From positions 15,514,441-15,578,440 of the forward strand of contig JAJEKV010000011.1 of assembly GCA_021234155.1 (NCBI GenBank): a DNA stretch of 64,000 nt. Direction: 5' to 3'. Position 1 is the stretch's first letter, and every line of letters starts with the position of its first letter. This document shows positions 13,301-25,420 of the stretch, piece after piece. Origin of the DNA: Isoetes taiwanensis (Eukaryota; Streptophyta; Lycopodiopsida; Isoetales; Isoetaceae). The position numbers and the translations under genes were made by a program. The notes beneath the pieces were generated by a model, which was given only the letters and a program-made list of their open reading frames with translations, did not search any database and was not told where the DNA came from.

Positions 13301-14977
13301 CCAAACATACTATGGTCCGGTGATTTTGCTATCTGGGAAGGACATGACCAATAATATGTGTTCCTACAGTACCTCCGCTTGATGGTATTGCAATCATAAC
13401 CAGGTTGTGAATCTCGAATAATCCACTTTTCGAAAGTGTGCCTAATTATGCTTGTTATATACGTTACATTGTACCTTTTATCTAGTTTAGAAATGGTTGG
13501 GCTTGAAGCCAATGATCCTAGCAAAAGTTATTCCAACAAATTAGATGTCAAAATAATGAATTAGGATAATGGCAACAGAAAACACCAAATCCATATGCGT
13601 AAAAGGAGATAAAGAGGCTAAGAAAAACTTAAATGCAATGAGGAAAATGTACAAAGTATGCGAAGATTAAGCAAACTTATAGCATATATTGCATTCGATA
13701 TGGTTGGATTTACAACTTTGCTGATTCTAGTTAAGTACTTGATCAAGTATTAAATTACACGCTCTAGCCGGGAACACTTGGCAGTGACATCATGTTACAT
13801 GTGGTTGTACACTCTTCGCTCAATGATGTGACAAAACATACCACATGCATACCATCCATGCAAAAGCATCGGCGGTCCTTCCAATCAAGTACCTAAAAAT
13901 GTCAAAACATAAAACAATGAATAAAAAGCTACAAACATATAAATAACCATAAATCTAATAACAAATCTTTGCATCTTAAGCAAAGTCTTCGTGTGCTCTC
14001 GCTAGTTTTTTTTTTTTGAAGGAGGAAGCTTTTTAGTCATTAATTATGAAAATAAAGAAAATATGATAAAGATATGATCATAGATAATGATCATCAAAAT
14101 GTGAGCTGGAGCTTAGAAACTCAATCCATAGTAGCAAATTGTCAATAGTTTAAGTTCTAAATACACAATATATTGGTGTCTAAAAATATATACTGCTCCT
14201 GCAATAGGCTTCAGAGAATTTCGCAATGTGGCTTCTACCAACCAGATTGATTCATCCCCATGATTGGCAATACCGTAGCGCTGGCACTGGACAAAGTTAA
14301 GACAAAATGAAATGGAGCAACCGAGATTAGAAGTCATAAGTATCGAGGGAAATGGAATTGATCATGAAATTGAGGCTGAAGGATAAATTCCACCGCTTCA
14401 ATTAATTAACTCAAATAAGTCCGTCTGAAATAAGGCGGACATAAGGTGGATCATGGTACCATAGCACCGCCCCGCCCTATGGTAATAGTAACACCGTAGG
14501 AACCCAAACCGCAGTCGTCGCGGCGTTTGCAATCGCTGTTTCCGTAAACCCAAGGACAATCATGAGATATGTTTCTTTGAGAATTCCTCGCCTATGCGAT
14601 TTCTTTCTTCCGCTGAACTTGTCAATAGATCGACTCAGTCTTCCCCACCGGACCTCGCATTCACATATTATAATCCCAAATTCTGATGAGCACTCTCACG
14701 GTATTTTGAACTTCAATATCATCTAAAGCCAACATTAAACTTGTGCTTGCAACTCCTCAGATAATCTATGTATCAACAATGATTCCAATGTTGATAAATG
14801 ATTGATTAGCAAAAGTTTAAAAGAACTATAGAAACTTAAAATTCCCAACCCAAGACCAAGTGTTGCCCATTTGAATTCTGCATTTTCTATATTTGAGCAG
14901 GGAAGGGCAAGAGCTCAATGTCAAAAATAACTTGCCATCTGGATCCAAAGGGGAGAAGGATTATGACCACCATGCAT

Positions 14978-15354
14978 CTATTTCTCGCGGTTTCCACACA
15001 TCTCCATAAAGCAATAAAGTAGAGATTGTATTTTAAACTTGTTATCGCACATAATGAAACTAATAATACCCCTTTGCTTTCTCATGTTGAAAACCTCAAT
15101 AAACCAATTCCAAAAGCTCGTAGATCTTAGGAGGCTAAAAATATGTTCACTATCCTCGCCAATGCTATTATAATCGCAAGGGGACATAAGGAACTTATAG
15201 CAGTAATTATTTGGTCATAAGATGGTCGATGATGTCTAGATAAAGTCTCCATATTTGAATGCTCTTTGTTAGTAAGCGTACCAAATAAAGTAAGATATTT
15301 TAGAGCACAATGAGAATCGCTATTTCCTAAAAAGTGCATTTCCAAGGTCAACAA
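14978..15354 (-). pseudogene. LINE ORF2 3' zinc-binding (zf-RVT-like) remnant
   Basis: Two overlapping minus-strand frames read LTNKEHSNMETLSRHHRP then, after a frameshift, SPCDYNSIGEDSEHIF..FWNWFIE. The pattern (thr-leu-x-arg-x-x-arg, Cys pair, Glu-x-x-x-His-hydrophobic, Trp) is that of the zf-RVT domain at the 3' end of plant LINE ORF2 proteins. It marks the 3' end of the element. Confidence 0.6.
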
Positions 15355-16599
15355 TGTAAAGATTCCAATAAAGGCAAGTTTTAGATGCTTGATTAATATT
15401 AGCCAAGGACTTGTAAAACATTAAGGCAACTTTATAAAATGTTCTTATTTCATTTTGCCGCTAATCAATCCTAAATGTTTCCACACATCATGAAGATTGA
15501 GGTTGGAAACTTCTATAATAACATGTTTAAATAAAATCTTATCAGAGGGAGGTTCCATTAACAAGTGATTTGAATTTAGTCCAAGCTTTCATCCATCTAA
15601 CAAGTAAACCGCCATCCGGCAGTTTATTAAATCCAAAGAAAGTCCATTACTTTTTGTAAATTTTCGGATGTTTCTGTAAAGCCAGCGGGACGTCAGCCTG
15701 GCAAGAGAAGGATTCCGTATATTTATCGTATCTTCATGAAACCGATTAACACCAATGTGAGAAAAGATTTATGGTGGACTTTATTCCAGCACTGGTTGGT
15801 TCCTCATGAGAGGTGAAGAATCATAGTCAGTTTGAGCTGCATTGAATGCGTACATTAAGTGATAATGAGTAATGGAAGGATGACCAACAATTGTACTTTT
15901 ATCAGCCAGATTAGATACAAACTTACTGGCTTGATTACTCCTGACTCAAGAAGACTTCCGATATATCAGCCAAAGCATACCCTCAAGTAATAAAAAGTAT
16001 GTTTTGCATCCAAGACCCCTCTTCTCTTTTTACTTTGAGTTATATATTTCCAATTGATCAAAGTGGATTTTTGCCCCAAATACTTTGACAATCTTTTCCT
16101 TAATTTGTCGGTAGGATACATTTGGGAGCTAGCAGAAAGTGATGAAAAAATTGTAAATATGGGAACTAGCTAGGCACAGAGAGGCAATAATAGTTCTACA
16201 CTGCGAATGGAGAGGCAAATGCCATAGTTACTTAGTTTCTTCCCTCGATCTTTGAGACAGACAATCGGAGACCATATATTTTAATGGAGATGTCTAAAGG
16301 GCCAAAGGTAGTATTCCCAAGAGAGAGGATGTTTGATTTCATGAATACACCTAATGCCTAAGATGTCGCATCATTTACCCTAAATAAAACACACATTTGG
16401 CCATGTGTTCCGGGATAAATACCGTGAGGCAGCATCTGTAAGCAAATCCATTTAAAGTCTTGATAAAAAACTCAATGTTTTTGGCATCATTATGTAGAAA
16501 GTCGAAGAATCATCAAGATATCAGAATATAGTGAGATTGCCGCTACGTTGTGCATATTAAGGCTTCCCATGACTGCACTGCTTTGATGGTGCAAATGAT

Positions 16600-17110
16600 T
16601 TTGGTAAAATGTCAGCCACAATAATGAAAAGATAGGAGCTTAAATGTATGACCCTTCTACACCTTTATTCAAATCAAGAAATTGCCGAGAACCATTAATT
16701 AGGATGGCAAGATTGGGATATATAGAATTGAGACTCATGATGAGATCAATGATTTTACTTGGGATACCAATTTTTTCAAAGAGAGTGTCAAGTAAAACCA
16801 CCTTACAAAGATCAAAAGCCGAGAAGTCAAGTTTTAACAGTAATTACGCCTGATGAAAATTTAGCCCAAGCAGCATACCCTCCATAGTCAGTAATATAGT
16901 TGTCTAGAATAAACTTGTCATTTGGGAGGAAAGTCGACCGATGCAAATCGATATGTTTCCTTGTAAATGCCTCTTTTATCCTATTATTGGCTTAATTTTT
17001 GCAATGCATTTTATAAGTTGAGTTGGTAGGGAGATAGGTCTCCAATCACTAAAATCGGTAGGATTATTAACTTTGGGAATAAGAGAGATCAATCCAAATG
17101 TAGATAGCGT
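16600..17110 (-). pseudogene. LINE ORF2 reverse transcriptase remnant
   Basis: At 17105-17040 (minus) the frame reads LISLIPKVNNP then DWRPISL, the diagnostic N-terminal RT block of LINEs. At about 16835-16640 follows LDFSAFDL..VLLDTLFEKIGIPSK, which corresponds to RT motif A and the following helix, then a block similar to the GSRQ..GVEG region. A YxDD box was not found in frame. Broken by stops. Confidence 0.7.
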
Positions 17111-17399
17111 GATGAAGGTGATTATTGAGCCAAAGCCATGAAACTATCGAGACAATATCGCATTTTAAGATCTCCCAAAAAATGAGAATAGAATCTTGAG
17201 GGAACTGGTTCGTCCTGTGACTCTTACCAATCGGGTAAGACTTGAGAGAGGGTGGACTTAATCTCCTCCTGCATGAGGCAATTCTAAAATTGGGAGATAA
17301 GGGTTCAAAGAATATTATCTAGTAAATGAATTTAGCAAAATCAATGCAATCAGAGGCGGTGGAGGTTTACCCAGTGGATATCGATTTAGTCAGAAAAGA

Positions 17400-18640
17400 T
17401 ATTGTTAATATTTGGAGTGAAGAACTGCAATATCTTTTGGGAGAGTCCAAGGTAAATGCCAAGGTCATTCTTAATTGTGAGCTTCACTCTTGAGTAATCT
17501 ATTTCTTGCAATTCTAAAAAAGAATTTAGGAGTTGTTACCCATGGAGGAAGAAAAATTTAATCTTTGACTGATTATTGTCGCCCCTTTAGCTTCATATTC
17601 TTCTCAATGCTTTTGATTGATTCCACCTGCTCTAACTTGGATTCTTGCAAATGAAGTTGAAGATTTAAAGGTTCAAATTCTCGAGCTTAGTTCAATAGAT
17701 TGTATCGAATCAATGTGATTATTTCTCTGTTTTTTTGACTTCTAATCATTCCTTGTGACCATTGTTTAATCCAAGATTTCTAGAAGATTTGATGTTAGCA
17801 TAGAAATCTTTCATAGAGTTGGTTGGCCCTAATTTTAAAGATCAGTATAAAGATCTTAAAATCTCTACAAAAGTTTGCATTTTGAGCAAAGGAACAATTA
17901 AATTTATAGGAATACCCATTTCTAATAAAAGGTGTTTAGTTTTAAGGAATTGAGGTTGATGGTCTCAAATGAGGCGCCCTTCTATCACGAAACAAACCGC
18001 TATCCCAGAACCTTAAGGCTACACGTTTATGTAAAACTCTATCCAAGGCACAAAGAAACTCTAGAATTACCTCTCATATTTGGTTCAAGTGAATCCTCCC
18101 GGCAAGATGAGGGAATGTGAGTAAATAGGAATGTGTCCAGATTGTCCCAATTATTTCCGTTTGATATGTTGAGATTTTTACTAAGCTTAAGGTCCTATGA
18201 AGGGGTGTTGAAATCCCAGCCAGGGATCCTGAAGAAATTGAATTATGATTCAAAAGCCAAGTTCGAGACCTACCTATAATTTTTCTCTCTCTTTATAGTA
18301 GTTGAAGCATAAATATCTTAATGCCAAATTGAAACCCTTAGTTAAAGATAATACCGCCAACATCGTAGCCAATCAAGTATAGATCAGACTTTGAGTAATG
18401 TTTTTCTCCAAATCAGCAATAAGGCCCGTGAGGTCATATAAGGTGGCATCAATCCGTAGGGAAGTAGTAACGTGTACTAATCCAATTTGTAAAAGATTGG
18501 AATATCTAAAATTAGGGAGCCTTAATTTTGTAAAAAGAATAATGTCACTGTATTCCTTTATTTGAGCAATTTGCTCCTCTTCTCTTGGATGTGCCCTTTA
18601 ATGCCTCTAAGATTCCATATTACAATCTTCTATGAATAAA
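17400..18640 (-). pseudogene. LINE ORF2 endonuclease remnant
   Basis: The minus strand from about 18625 reads IVIWNLRGIKG, matching the start of LINE APE-type endonucleases (consensus WNVRG). About 80 bases further on is IILFTKLRL, where families have LFLQETKL. Further downstream a degenerate block resembling the GDFN region can be read near 18.1-18.2 kb. Stops and frame changes are frequent, so the protein is dead. Confidence 0.5.
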
Positions 18641-20222
18641 GAAAGATAATAAAGAGAGAACTAGCAGAATCTAGAGAAATTTTTTAATCTGACTTCTAGT
18701 AGGCCTTTGGATTGATGTCCTGCATCAGAGGCGGCAGGAGTATCCATTCGTGTTTCACGCCTTTCTCATTTTAATTCTCTTCCTTAGATTTTCTATTTTT
18801 CTGACTTGAGTCTTAGAATTTGAAGTAGCTAGAAAATGATCATCATCCTGTGAATTTGTGAAATGTAAAGGTCATTGTCTAGGATATTTCTTTTCCAAAG
18901 AAAATCAAGGTGTTCGTCATGGGCAAGCCTGACTTGATTGGATGCTAATCGTGGTTTGATCTGTATAGCTTCAAAGTAAAGCAGTTCACTATTAATTTCA
19001 CTAAAATATGAAGATTGAATATGATCTTGCCCGTAGTTGTGTCTTTTGCATCCCTTAAGCGCCCCATTAAAGTTAGTACATTCGAGTATTCTTCACAAGT
19101 AGCATCTCGGCAGAGTCAGCCACTCATCTCAAGGTTATACTTTGCATGATCAGATAGTCAGATAGCATTTCCTTTATCTCAGATTTATGTCCTGACCATA
19201 ACCGAGGTGCCCTTTTATTTAATTTATATCTTGAACTGCACCGAGTGCATTTGTTTCCAATCAAGCCATTTCCAATGTCCATTTAGAACTCGCATAACTG
19301 AAGCAATCTTTTTCAGAGGATGGAGTAATCTAAGGTTGGGGTTTGATGGTTAATAGGGAGGAAAAATCAATGAGTGGGACAATCAAAGAGGATATTGAGG
19401 AGAGAGTTGTAGCCATGGTAGCTTTTGAGGGCAATTAGCTTGAAATCGTGTGTATATTGGCAAAATAAAGATTCCCAGAATCTCTACCAATAGTGTCTAT
19501 GAAATTTTGAATCGTTAGAACAGATTACTCGGTTTTGCATTGTTGTCTAACTTGCAAAAGATTTTCATTTTGCTACTATTCAAGATCGTTATTCGCTAAG
19601 CTTCTCGCTTGGTCGAGTCCATAATTCTGAGAATTGGAGTATCACCAATGTTACCATTTTCCATAATTAATGACTCTTCACATCCTTTTGTTTGGAAGAG
19701 ATCTTAATCCTACGCCGGGATATTTTGGTGGAGGCCTAATAGCTTTAGAGTCGCCTCTTTATTATTCTTGTAAATGTACCTCGTTTTAACATCCGGCCAA
19801 AATGTTATTCAGTTATATGTAAGTCAACCTCCATGGGGAATTTACCTTTTGAAATCATTTTGTTGGAAGTTCTCCTTATCTTGTTGTGAAATAACCGAGC
19901 ATTATGCCGAGAAGAGGAGCCCGTTGGGTTTGGTGCATTTTGAAGCAGAGGAAGGACACTTATTTAGAATTTCCACACCTCCATAAGGCAATGTATGAGC
20001 ATTAAAACTTGAGAAGAAACTGAATTCGCTGAATTCTCTTGTAGAGCCAACCTTCAAGTGGTTCTTTTTTTTCACTCTCATGTCAGCCATTAGGATTTTG
20101 TCCACCCCGGCCCTGGAGCAGTGTTTGGCATGAGTTCACACGTAACTGGAATTCTCAGATTGTTGACTCAAAGCTTGAGCTTCCGCCATCATCATTGACC
20201 TTTTACCGATTAGTTTCCAAAT

Positions 20223-21109
20223 TTATCTCTGCAAATTTCTGCGAAGCGCATTTACATTACTCTTTCCACATAATCGGGCACATTCAAGAAAAATGCCCGG
20301 AGTTGCAATTAGGGCAAAATGTGTAGAATTCAACCCATCTAAGTCGATGATACCTTCGCCAAAGAAATCTAAGATTGGGATGCGGAGGTGAGGTATGTGC
20401 TTAGAGATATCCAAATTGAATGTAACATTTGTAGGGTTTATGGTGAATAATCGGGCTTGAAATGGTGGTCCCAATCGAGTTGAAAATGGCCGAAAAGTAG
20501 CTTCTCATTCCAATATATGGGATTAAGCTCACTCATGCTAACAAGCAACAAAGAATTTACCAAAATCCTCCTCCAAAGATAGTTGAGGGCCCCATTTAAG
20601 AAAAAAACCAGCTTGGAATGTAATATCAAAAGCGGATCCGCTATTTTCAAAAGTTGCAGTTGCCGGCCTCGAGTTTGCACATTCTATCAAAAAGATAGGA
20701 TAATTTAGCCAAAGAGAGGGAGTTGACAATGATCCTTTATGAAGTTTGAGAATATAATCTCATAATTTACTTCACTGAAGTACTCTACTTTATCCACACA
20801 TACAACAACCGCAAGTAGAAGCAAAGAGCTAATTCTTGAGGCAAATTAAAGGAGAATCAAGCTTGATACCTCCAACATTGGAATATTTACCTAGGTTCGA
20901 GCTTGAGATTGGTAAACTCCTCCCGCTAGCTGTTGAATGTAAAGAACTGTTGTATTGGCCTCGGACACCGCTAAGGTGAGGGATTTCCTCTCAGCATTTG
21001 TGTAGAAAGTGTGAGCAATGCTATTGGGGCCCCAGTCTTTGATAAATGGTCCTGCTGAAGGAACCCTGGTGGAAAGGTAATTCATGTCTTTGAGAGGTGA
21101 GTTTGTCAA
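20223..21109 (-). pseudogene. LINE ORF1 remnant with CCHC zinc knuckle
   Basis: Minus-strand pieces between 21109 and 20223 read as a nucleic-acid-binding ORF1 in several frames. Around 20278-20322 the reverse strand encodes CPNCNSGHFS, then a stop, then MC. This is a CX2CX3GHX4C knuckle carrying a nonsense codon. The pieces upstream of it would correspond to the N-terminal region usual in plant LINE ORF1 proteins (DUF4283-like), but this similarity is weak. It lies just 5' of the endonuclease, as expected. Confidence 0.55.
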
Positions 21110-24100
21110 AGAAAAATCACCAAATTTGAAGAATCATGTATGATTTTTTGTGATAGAAACTCAACTGGGTTGCTGTGTCATTTTCTTGTTATGCCATAGC
21201 CATGATCAGTTTTGCCCACTTAACCCATTTATTATTTTGGTAATGGGGTCCATTTTTATTGCTCTCCTCAATTTAAGGCTGTGGTGGTTCTTAGTCTTGT
21301 CATTGAAAGGGCATTACGTATGGCTATTATGATCCATTCTAGTGGTTCCGTGGTTCCTTGAATTTGTTGCTAATGCGGTACTTTTGACTATGTCATGATC
21401 TCTTTGAAAGACTTGTCCCTTTCATTTCCTTTTCTTTCTCTCTTTATATCTCGCTCTTTGTTCCTTTTGTTTTAGTTCCTTCTATTTTCTCTGCATCCTA
21501 CGCTTGTTCAAGCTATTATTCCATTGTTCCGGCTTCTTGTGCTTCAGGTTTTCCTTTCTGACATTGGTAGTCCGAGGGCACCATGGTTCCCGGCCACATC
21601 AAATTTTGTTGTCATTGCTCCATCTATATCGTCGTTCAAGTAATCCTTTGGTCTTTTCTATATTTCATTGATACCATTACCTGCCATCGCTCTCGCTAGC
21701 CACTTGCTTTATGTGCTCCTTTGCTCTATGATTGTTCCCCCTTAGGCGCCCCTCTTTAGTTGCATCCATTTGCCCCTATTCGATTCATTTGTGTTCTTAG
21801 TTTCCTATACCCCATCGCTCTAGCTTCTTTGGTCCGCTATTTTTGTGTTTGTTCCATCCGCCTTGGTTAACCCATTCTTTTCCTCATGTTCCTTTTTGTC
21901 ACTCCTGTGCTAATATCCTTACTTCTTCCTTCCTTGTTCTATTAGGGCTTTTGTCCTATAATAGTTAGTTTCTATGGTTCTCTATTTTGCATGTCTAGAT
22001 GTATTTCCTTCTAAATACAATCATGTATCTTTTATTAACATTGCAGTTTGGTATTTTTTTGTCGAGGGAGCCTTGTCCTATAGTAGCGCATCGCTTTCTG
22101 CTGCTCCCATATCTCCTGCGGTGATCAATTCGCTTTAGCTGAGACGCTGAATAAGGTGCGAGATGGCCTTTGGTGTTTCAAGAGATGGTATGATGTTACG
22201 ATGTTCAGCGCGGTGGTGGTAGGTATAGCTGGTTTGGAAGGACATGGCTGCTTGATAATTTCTGCACTCCATCGACGAATCAAGGTGTTTCTATCTTTTT
22301 CTCTCATCCTGCTTCTTTCATGTGTTCCAAAGTACTTCCTTTGTTGTTTCTTTTCTGCTGCGATACCATGTGCGGTCGCTTGGCCATTTTCTCTATCAAC
22401 GATGTTATGTTCATTTTTCCATTTCATTATATTGGTTCTTGTTTCACCTTCCTCCTTCTATTACCGCTATCTCAGCTTGTTTCTTCCGCTTTCATTCATC
22501 ATTTTTAGTTTTGACGCTGATGGCTCCACTCCCACTTCACTTCTTTGCTCACTATTCTATTTTTCCTTCCTGAGTTAACTGTGGATTGTTGCTCGAAGTT
22601 GGGCTATATGCTCCCCACATTCTACAGCGGCTGATGTCAGCTTCCCTTTTGACGGTATATTCTTTCCTTCCATGGAATTCGGCTTGTTGCTCATTAACTT
22701 TGTTGACCTTACTTTTATCAGGCCTGTGATTCCGGTTTCTCTTTGTCTTTTGTTTTTTATATTGCCACGGCTAGTTCGCTTATGGTTTTTGTGTGCATCT
22801 ACCGCTATATTAGTTATTTGAGATCTTTATATGTCAAGTATTACCATGTTTGTGGTTTGGGATCACAAGGTCCGTAGTTATTTTCCATCTCTTACTACAT
22901 TATTTATCAGGTTCTTTGTTGATGTTCCTTTCTATCTCTCTCTCTCAGATTTTTCCATTGTGTCTCTTTTTACTCATCCCATTATCTTCCTGGCTGCTAT
23001 TGCCCATTATCTCTTTCTTTTCTCTTTATCCCGCTTTTGCTCCATTTTCTGTTTCTTCTTCCCTTCATTTACTCGTTGTCTTGGTTGCCTTCCGCTTCCT
23101 CGAATTTTGTGCCATTTCTTCTGTGATTTAGTACTCCGACTTGCCCCCTTCTCGCAGACGCTTATCTTATTGCTGTCATTATCTTGTTGGTTTTGCCCTT
23201 TGATCTCTCAAGTATATCATTTTTTCCTAAATTTGCTTACCGGGTCTTGTCTTCTACCATCCTATTTGTCGGTTTGTAGTCGCCTTTTTCCTCATGTCAC
23301 TTCAGTTTGCATATTCTTTTTAGGGTCAAGTAGTTTTGAGTTTGTCTCCTCTCTATTCACCAAGATATGCCTATTTATAGGATCTATCCTAGTAAGAATG
23401 TCGTCGTATGGCTGTTAATAGAACCGTATATTCCTTGATGTGACGCCCCTTTCATTGCCATCCTATTTATTCAGCCTCTCTTCATTGTTCTATCATCTAC
23501 AGTTTCTGAGTTGCTAGATTTCTCCTCTTTCTTATTCCTATCGGCTTCCTCACTCTCCCTTGATGGTTTTTTCTATTTGATCGTAGTGCCTGCTATCTCC
23601 TTTCTATGCGTCCTTTACATTTGCATCTTTTATTTCCTCAAGCAGGGCTTTCAGAGCTCCCCGAGGCATACTGCTTGTCGGGTTTACTCTTCTGCACGGG
23701 CACTAGTATTTTCTTATTTATTCATTCATGTTTTCCTGCTGCGCGGCTACGTTGCCTCGAAATAATTTGTTTTTCATGTTTTCCTACAAGTGGGCGCCGC
23801 TATTCTCCGAGATCATATTTATTGTTTTTCTCTGCCGCGGGCGTCAGAGTCTCTCCGAGGCAAAGACTAATCGCTGTTTTTTCCCTGCTGATGGTCATTC
23901 CGCTGGACGGCTCCCCGGGATTGGTCGCTCAATGTTGTTTCTTTTCTACGCGGGCCTAGGAGCCTCCCGAAGCCTCTTGCCTATGGCATCTAAACTCATC
24001 GACTATTATTTTTCTTTCAACCTTGATTCTCAAGGTGATTATTTGAGGTCTTGTGGCTGCCAGTGCATGGGGTCGTAAGCTTCAACTATTTGCTTGGTTT

Positions 24101-24300
24101 CAAACCTAAGAAGGCGTGGTTCTTCTTCCCGATGATGAGCAAATACCAAGTCTTCTCACCTTCGGTGATCGCATCTAGTGGCGATAAAACCATCTTTATG
24201 TTGTATTCTTTTTCAGTTTCATCATGCTCTCATGATTTGTCTAGTTTTATATTTTAAAGTTCATTTTGGGAATTTATCTATCCCAGTGAGGGATCCATTT
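21110..24300. other. Pyrimidine-rich stretch, no gene
   Basis: The plus strand is strongly enriched in T and C. Long open frames (for example 22831-23418) encode Phe/Leu/Ser-rich peptides, which is what a T/C-rich strand gives by chance. No motif, start context or splice structure supports a gene. Confidence 0.5.
23625..23985 (+). repeat. Diverged tandem repeat (about 49-bp step)
   Basis: A T-rich run followed by a GC-rich block (GCGGGCG-like, then CTCCCCGAGGC-like) recurs at about 23630, 23728, 23777, 23824, 23877 and 23937. Steps are 98, 49, 47, 53 and 60 bases. The units are well diverged, so this is an old minisatellite. Confidence 0.45.
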
Positions 24301-25402
24301 GTACTCACGTTTTACAAAGCTCAATGAGAATACCACTTCACTATATGCCTATCATAGGACTCCATCCTAGGAATGTAAAATTGCTTGTCCAAAGAGTTCC
24401 CAAATTCTTTGTGCAATCTCTCTCAACAACTTCAGACAAGCAACACCTCGACCAAAATGTTGTAAATCTCTCTCATACTAGTTGTCAAATCAAGTTAGTA
24501 AGTTTACTTCTTTTCCCCTCACACCGCTGGCCGCTTCTCCTCCTGGCCCTACTTAACCAAAGTTTAAAAAACTCACAGTAGCCTCTTCTTCTTGTTCCTA
24601 AGAAAATCAGGAGACAAAAGGCAATTTAAAACAAAAATATTTTCTTAAACTTACCTACTCAAAGTTAACAAGGCTCTCTCGAGCAATACTATCTCAGTAG
24701 TACAAGTCGGATATAAAGCTACACTCCCACCTCTATAGGTTTAAAGGAGCCTAATAACTCACTGCAAGTGACAATGTCTTTCCGGGATCAAGCAGAAGGA
24801 AAAATGTTGTAAGACAAAATGAGGGAAAAAGAACACCAAGATAGCAAATGAGGGTTACGCCTTTAGCTTCCCTTGGCCATTTCCTGTCCAGAGTGAATTC
24901 CTTGGCTACAACTTTTTCTAAGAGTCGCACAAAAATCTTTGCCTTTTAAACCCCAGAAGGACAAGTTTTTTGTTTCATTTCACCCACTTTTTTAAAGTTT
25001 TTTCTCTACAAGAGCTAGCTTCTATTCTTAAGCTCACCATCTTCGAACATACAAAATATTCTTTCGTGAAGATCCTACACCAAGTAATTAACCCAAGTAG
25101 TTTAAAGTTGAATGTATGCATAAGTGTTTGTTGCGCGCAGCTTCACTGCCTAATGAATTTGCCCGGTCACGAGTTATAAATTTATACCGAGACCTAGTTA
25201 ATGTGATATAAATTCAAACCATGACTGTGCTTCCATGGTTGTTACAAATTTGCTACGTCAGAAGCACACACAAATTAAGCTATGCTAAGCATACTACAAA
25301 AGACTAAATTAAAGCTTACTAATGCGTTTACTCCACCACGTGCCACAGAGCTCAGACTACCTCCTCCAGCTCATTTTAGTACGCTCCCATAGTTCATCGT
25401 AG

Positions 25403-25420
25403 TTGCCTCCCCGGAGGCAA
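25403..25420. repeat. GC-rich hairpin (TTGCCTCC / GGAGGCAA)
   Basis: An 18-base perfect inverted repeat, 8-base arms around CC, in an AT-rich setting. Same motif type as at 555-650. Confidence 0.5.

Larger units (their letters stand above)
9100..14950. other. AT-rich DNA without recognisable gene
   Basis: No open frame carries a recognised motif. A minus-strand frame at 10035-10271 lies in a GC-richer patch but is unrecognised. Two diverged direct repeats are listed separately. Confidence 0.5.
14978..21109 (-). mobile_element. Decayed plant-type LINE (L1/I-like), minus strand
   Basis: Remnants of a non-LTR retrotransposon can be followed on the minus strand in the expected order. They are an ORF1 with a CCHC knuckle (20.2-21.1 kb), an APE endonuclease start (about 18.6 kb), reverse-transcriptase blocks (16.6-17.1 kb) and the 3' zinc-binding region (15.0-15.35 kb). 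All parts are broken by stops and frameshifts. The roughly 6-kb span fits a full-length plant LINE. The ends are approximate; no poly(A) tail or target duplication was identified. Confidence 0.75.

Noticed and set aside
22831-23418. 195-codon Phe/Leu/Ser-rich frame resembling a membrane protein
   Set aside because: Strand is T/C-rich and overlapping frames are equally open. Hydrophobicity follows from T-rich codons.
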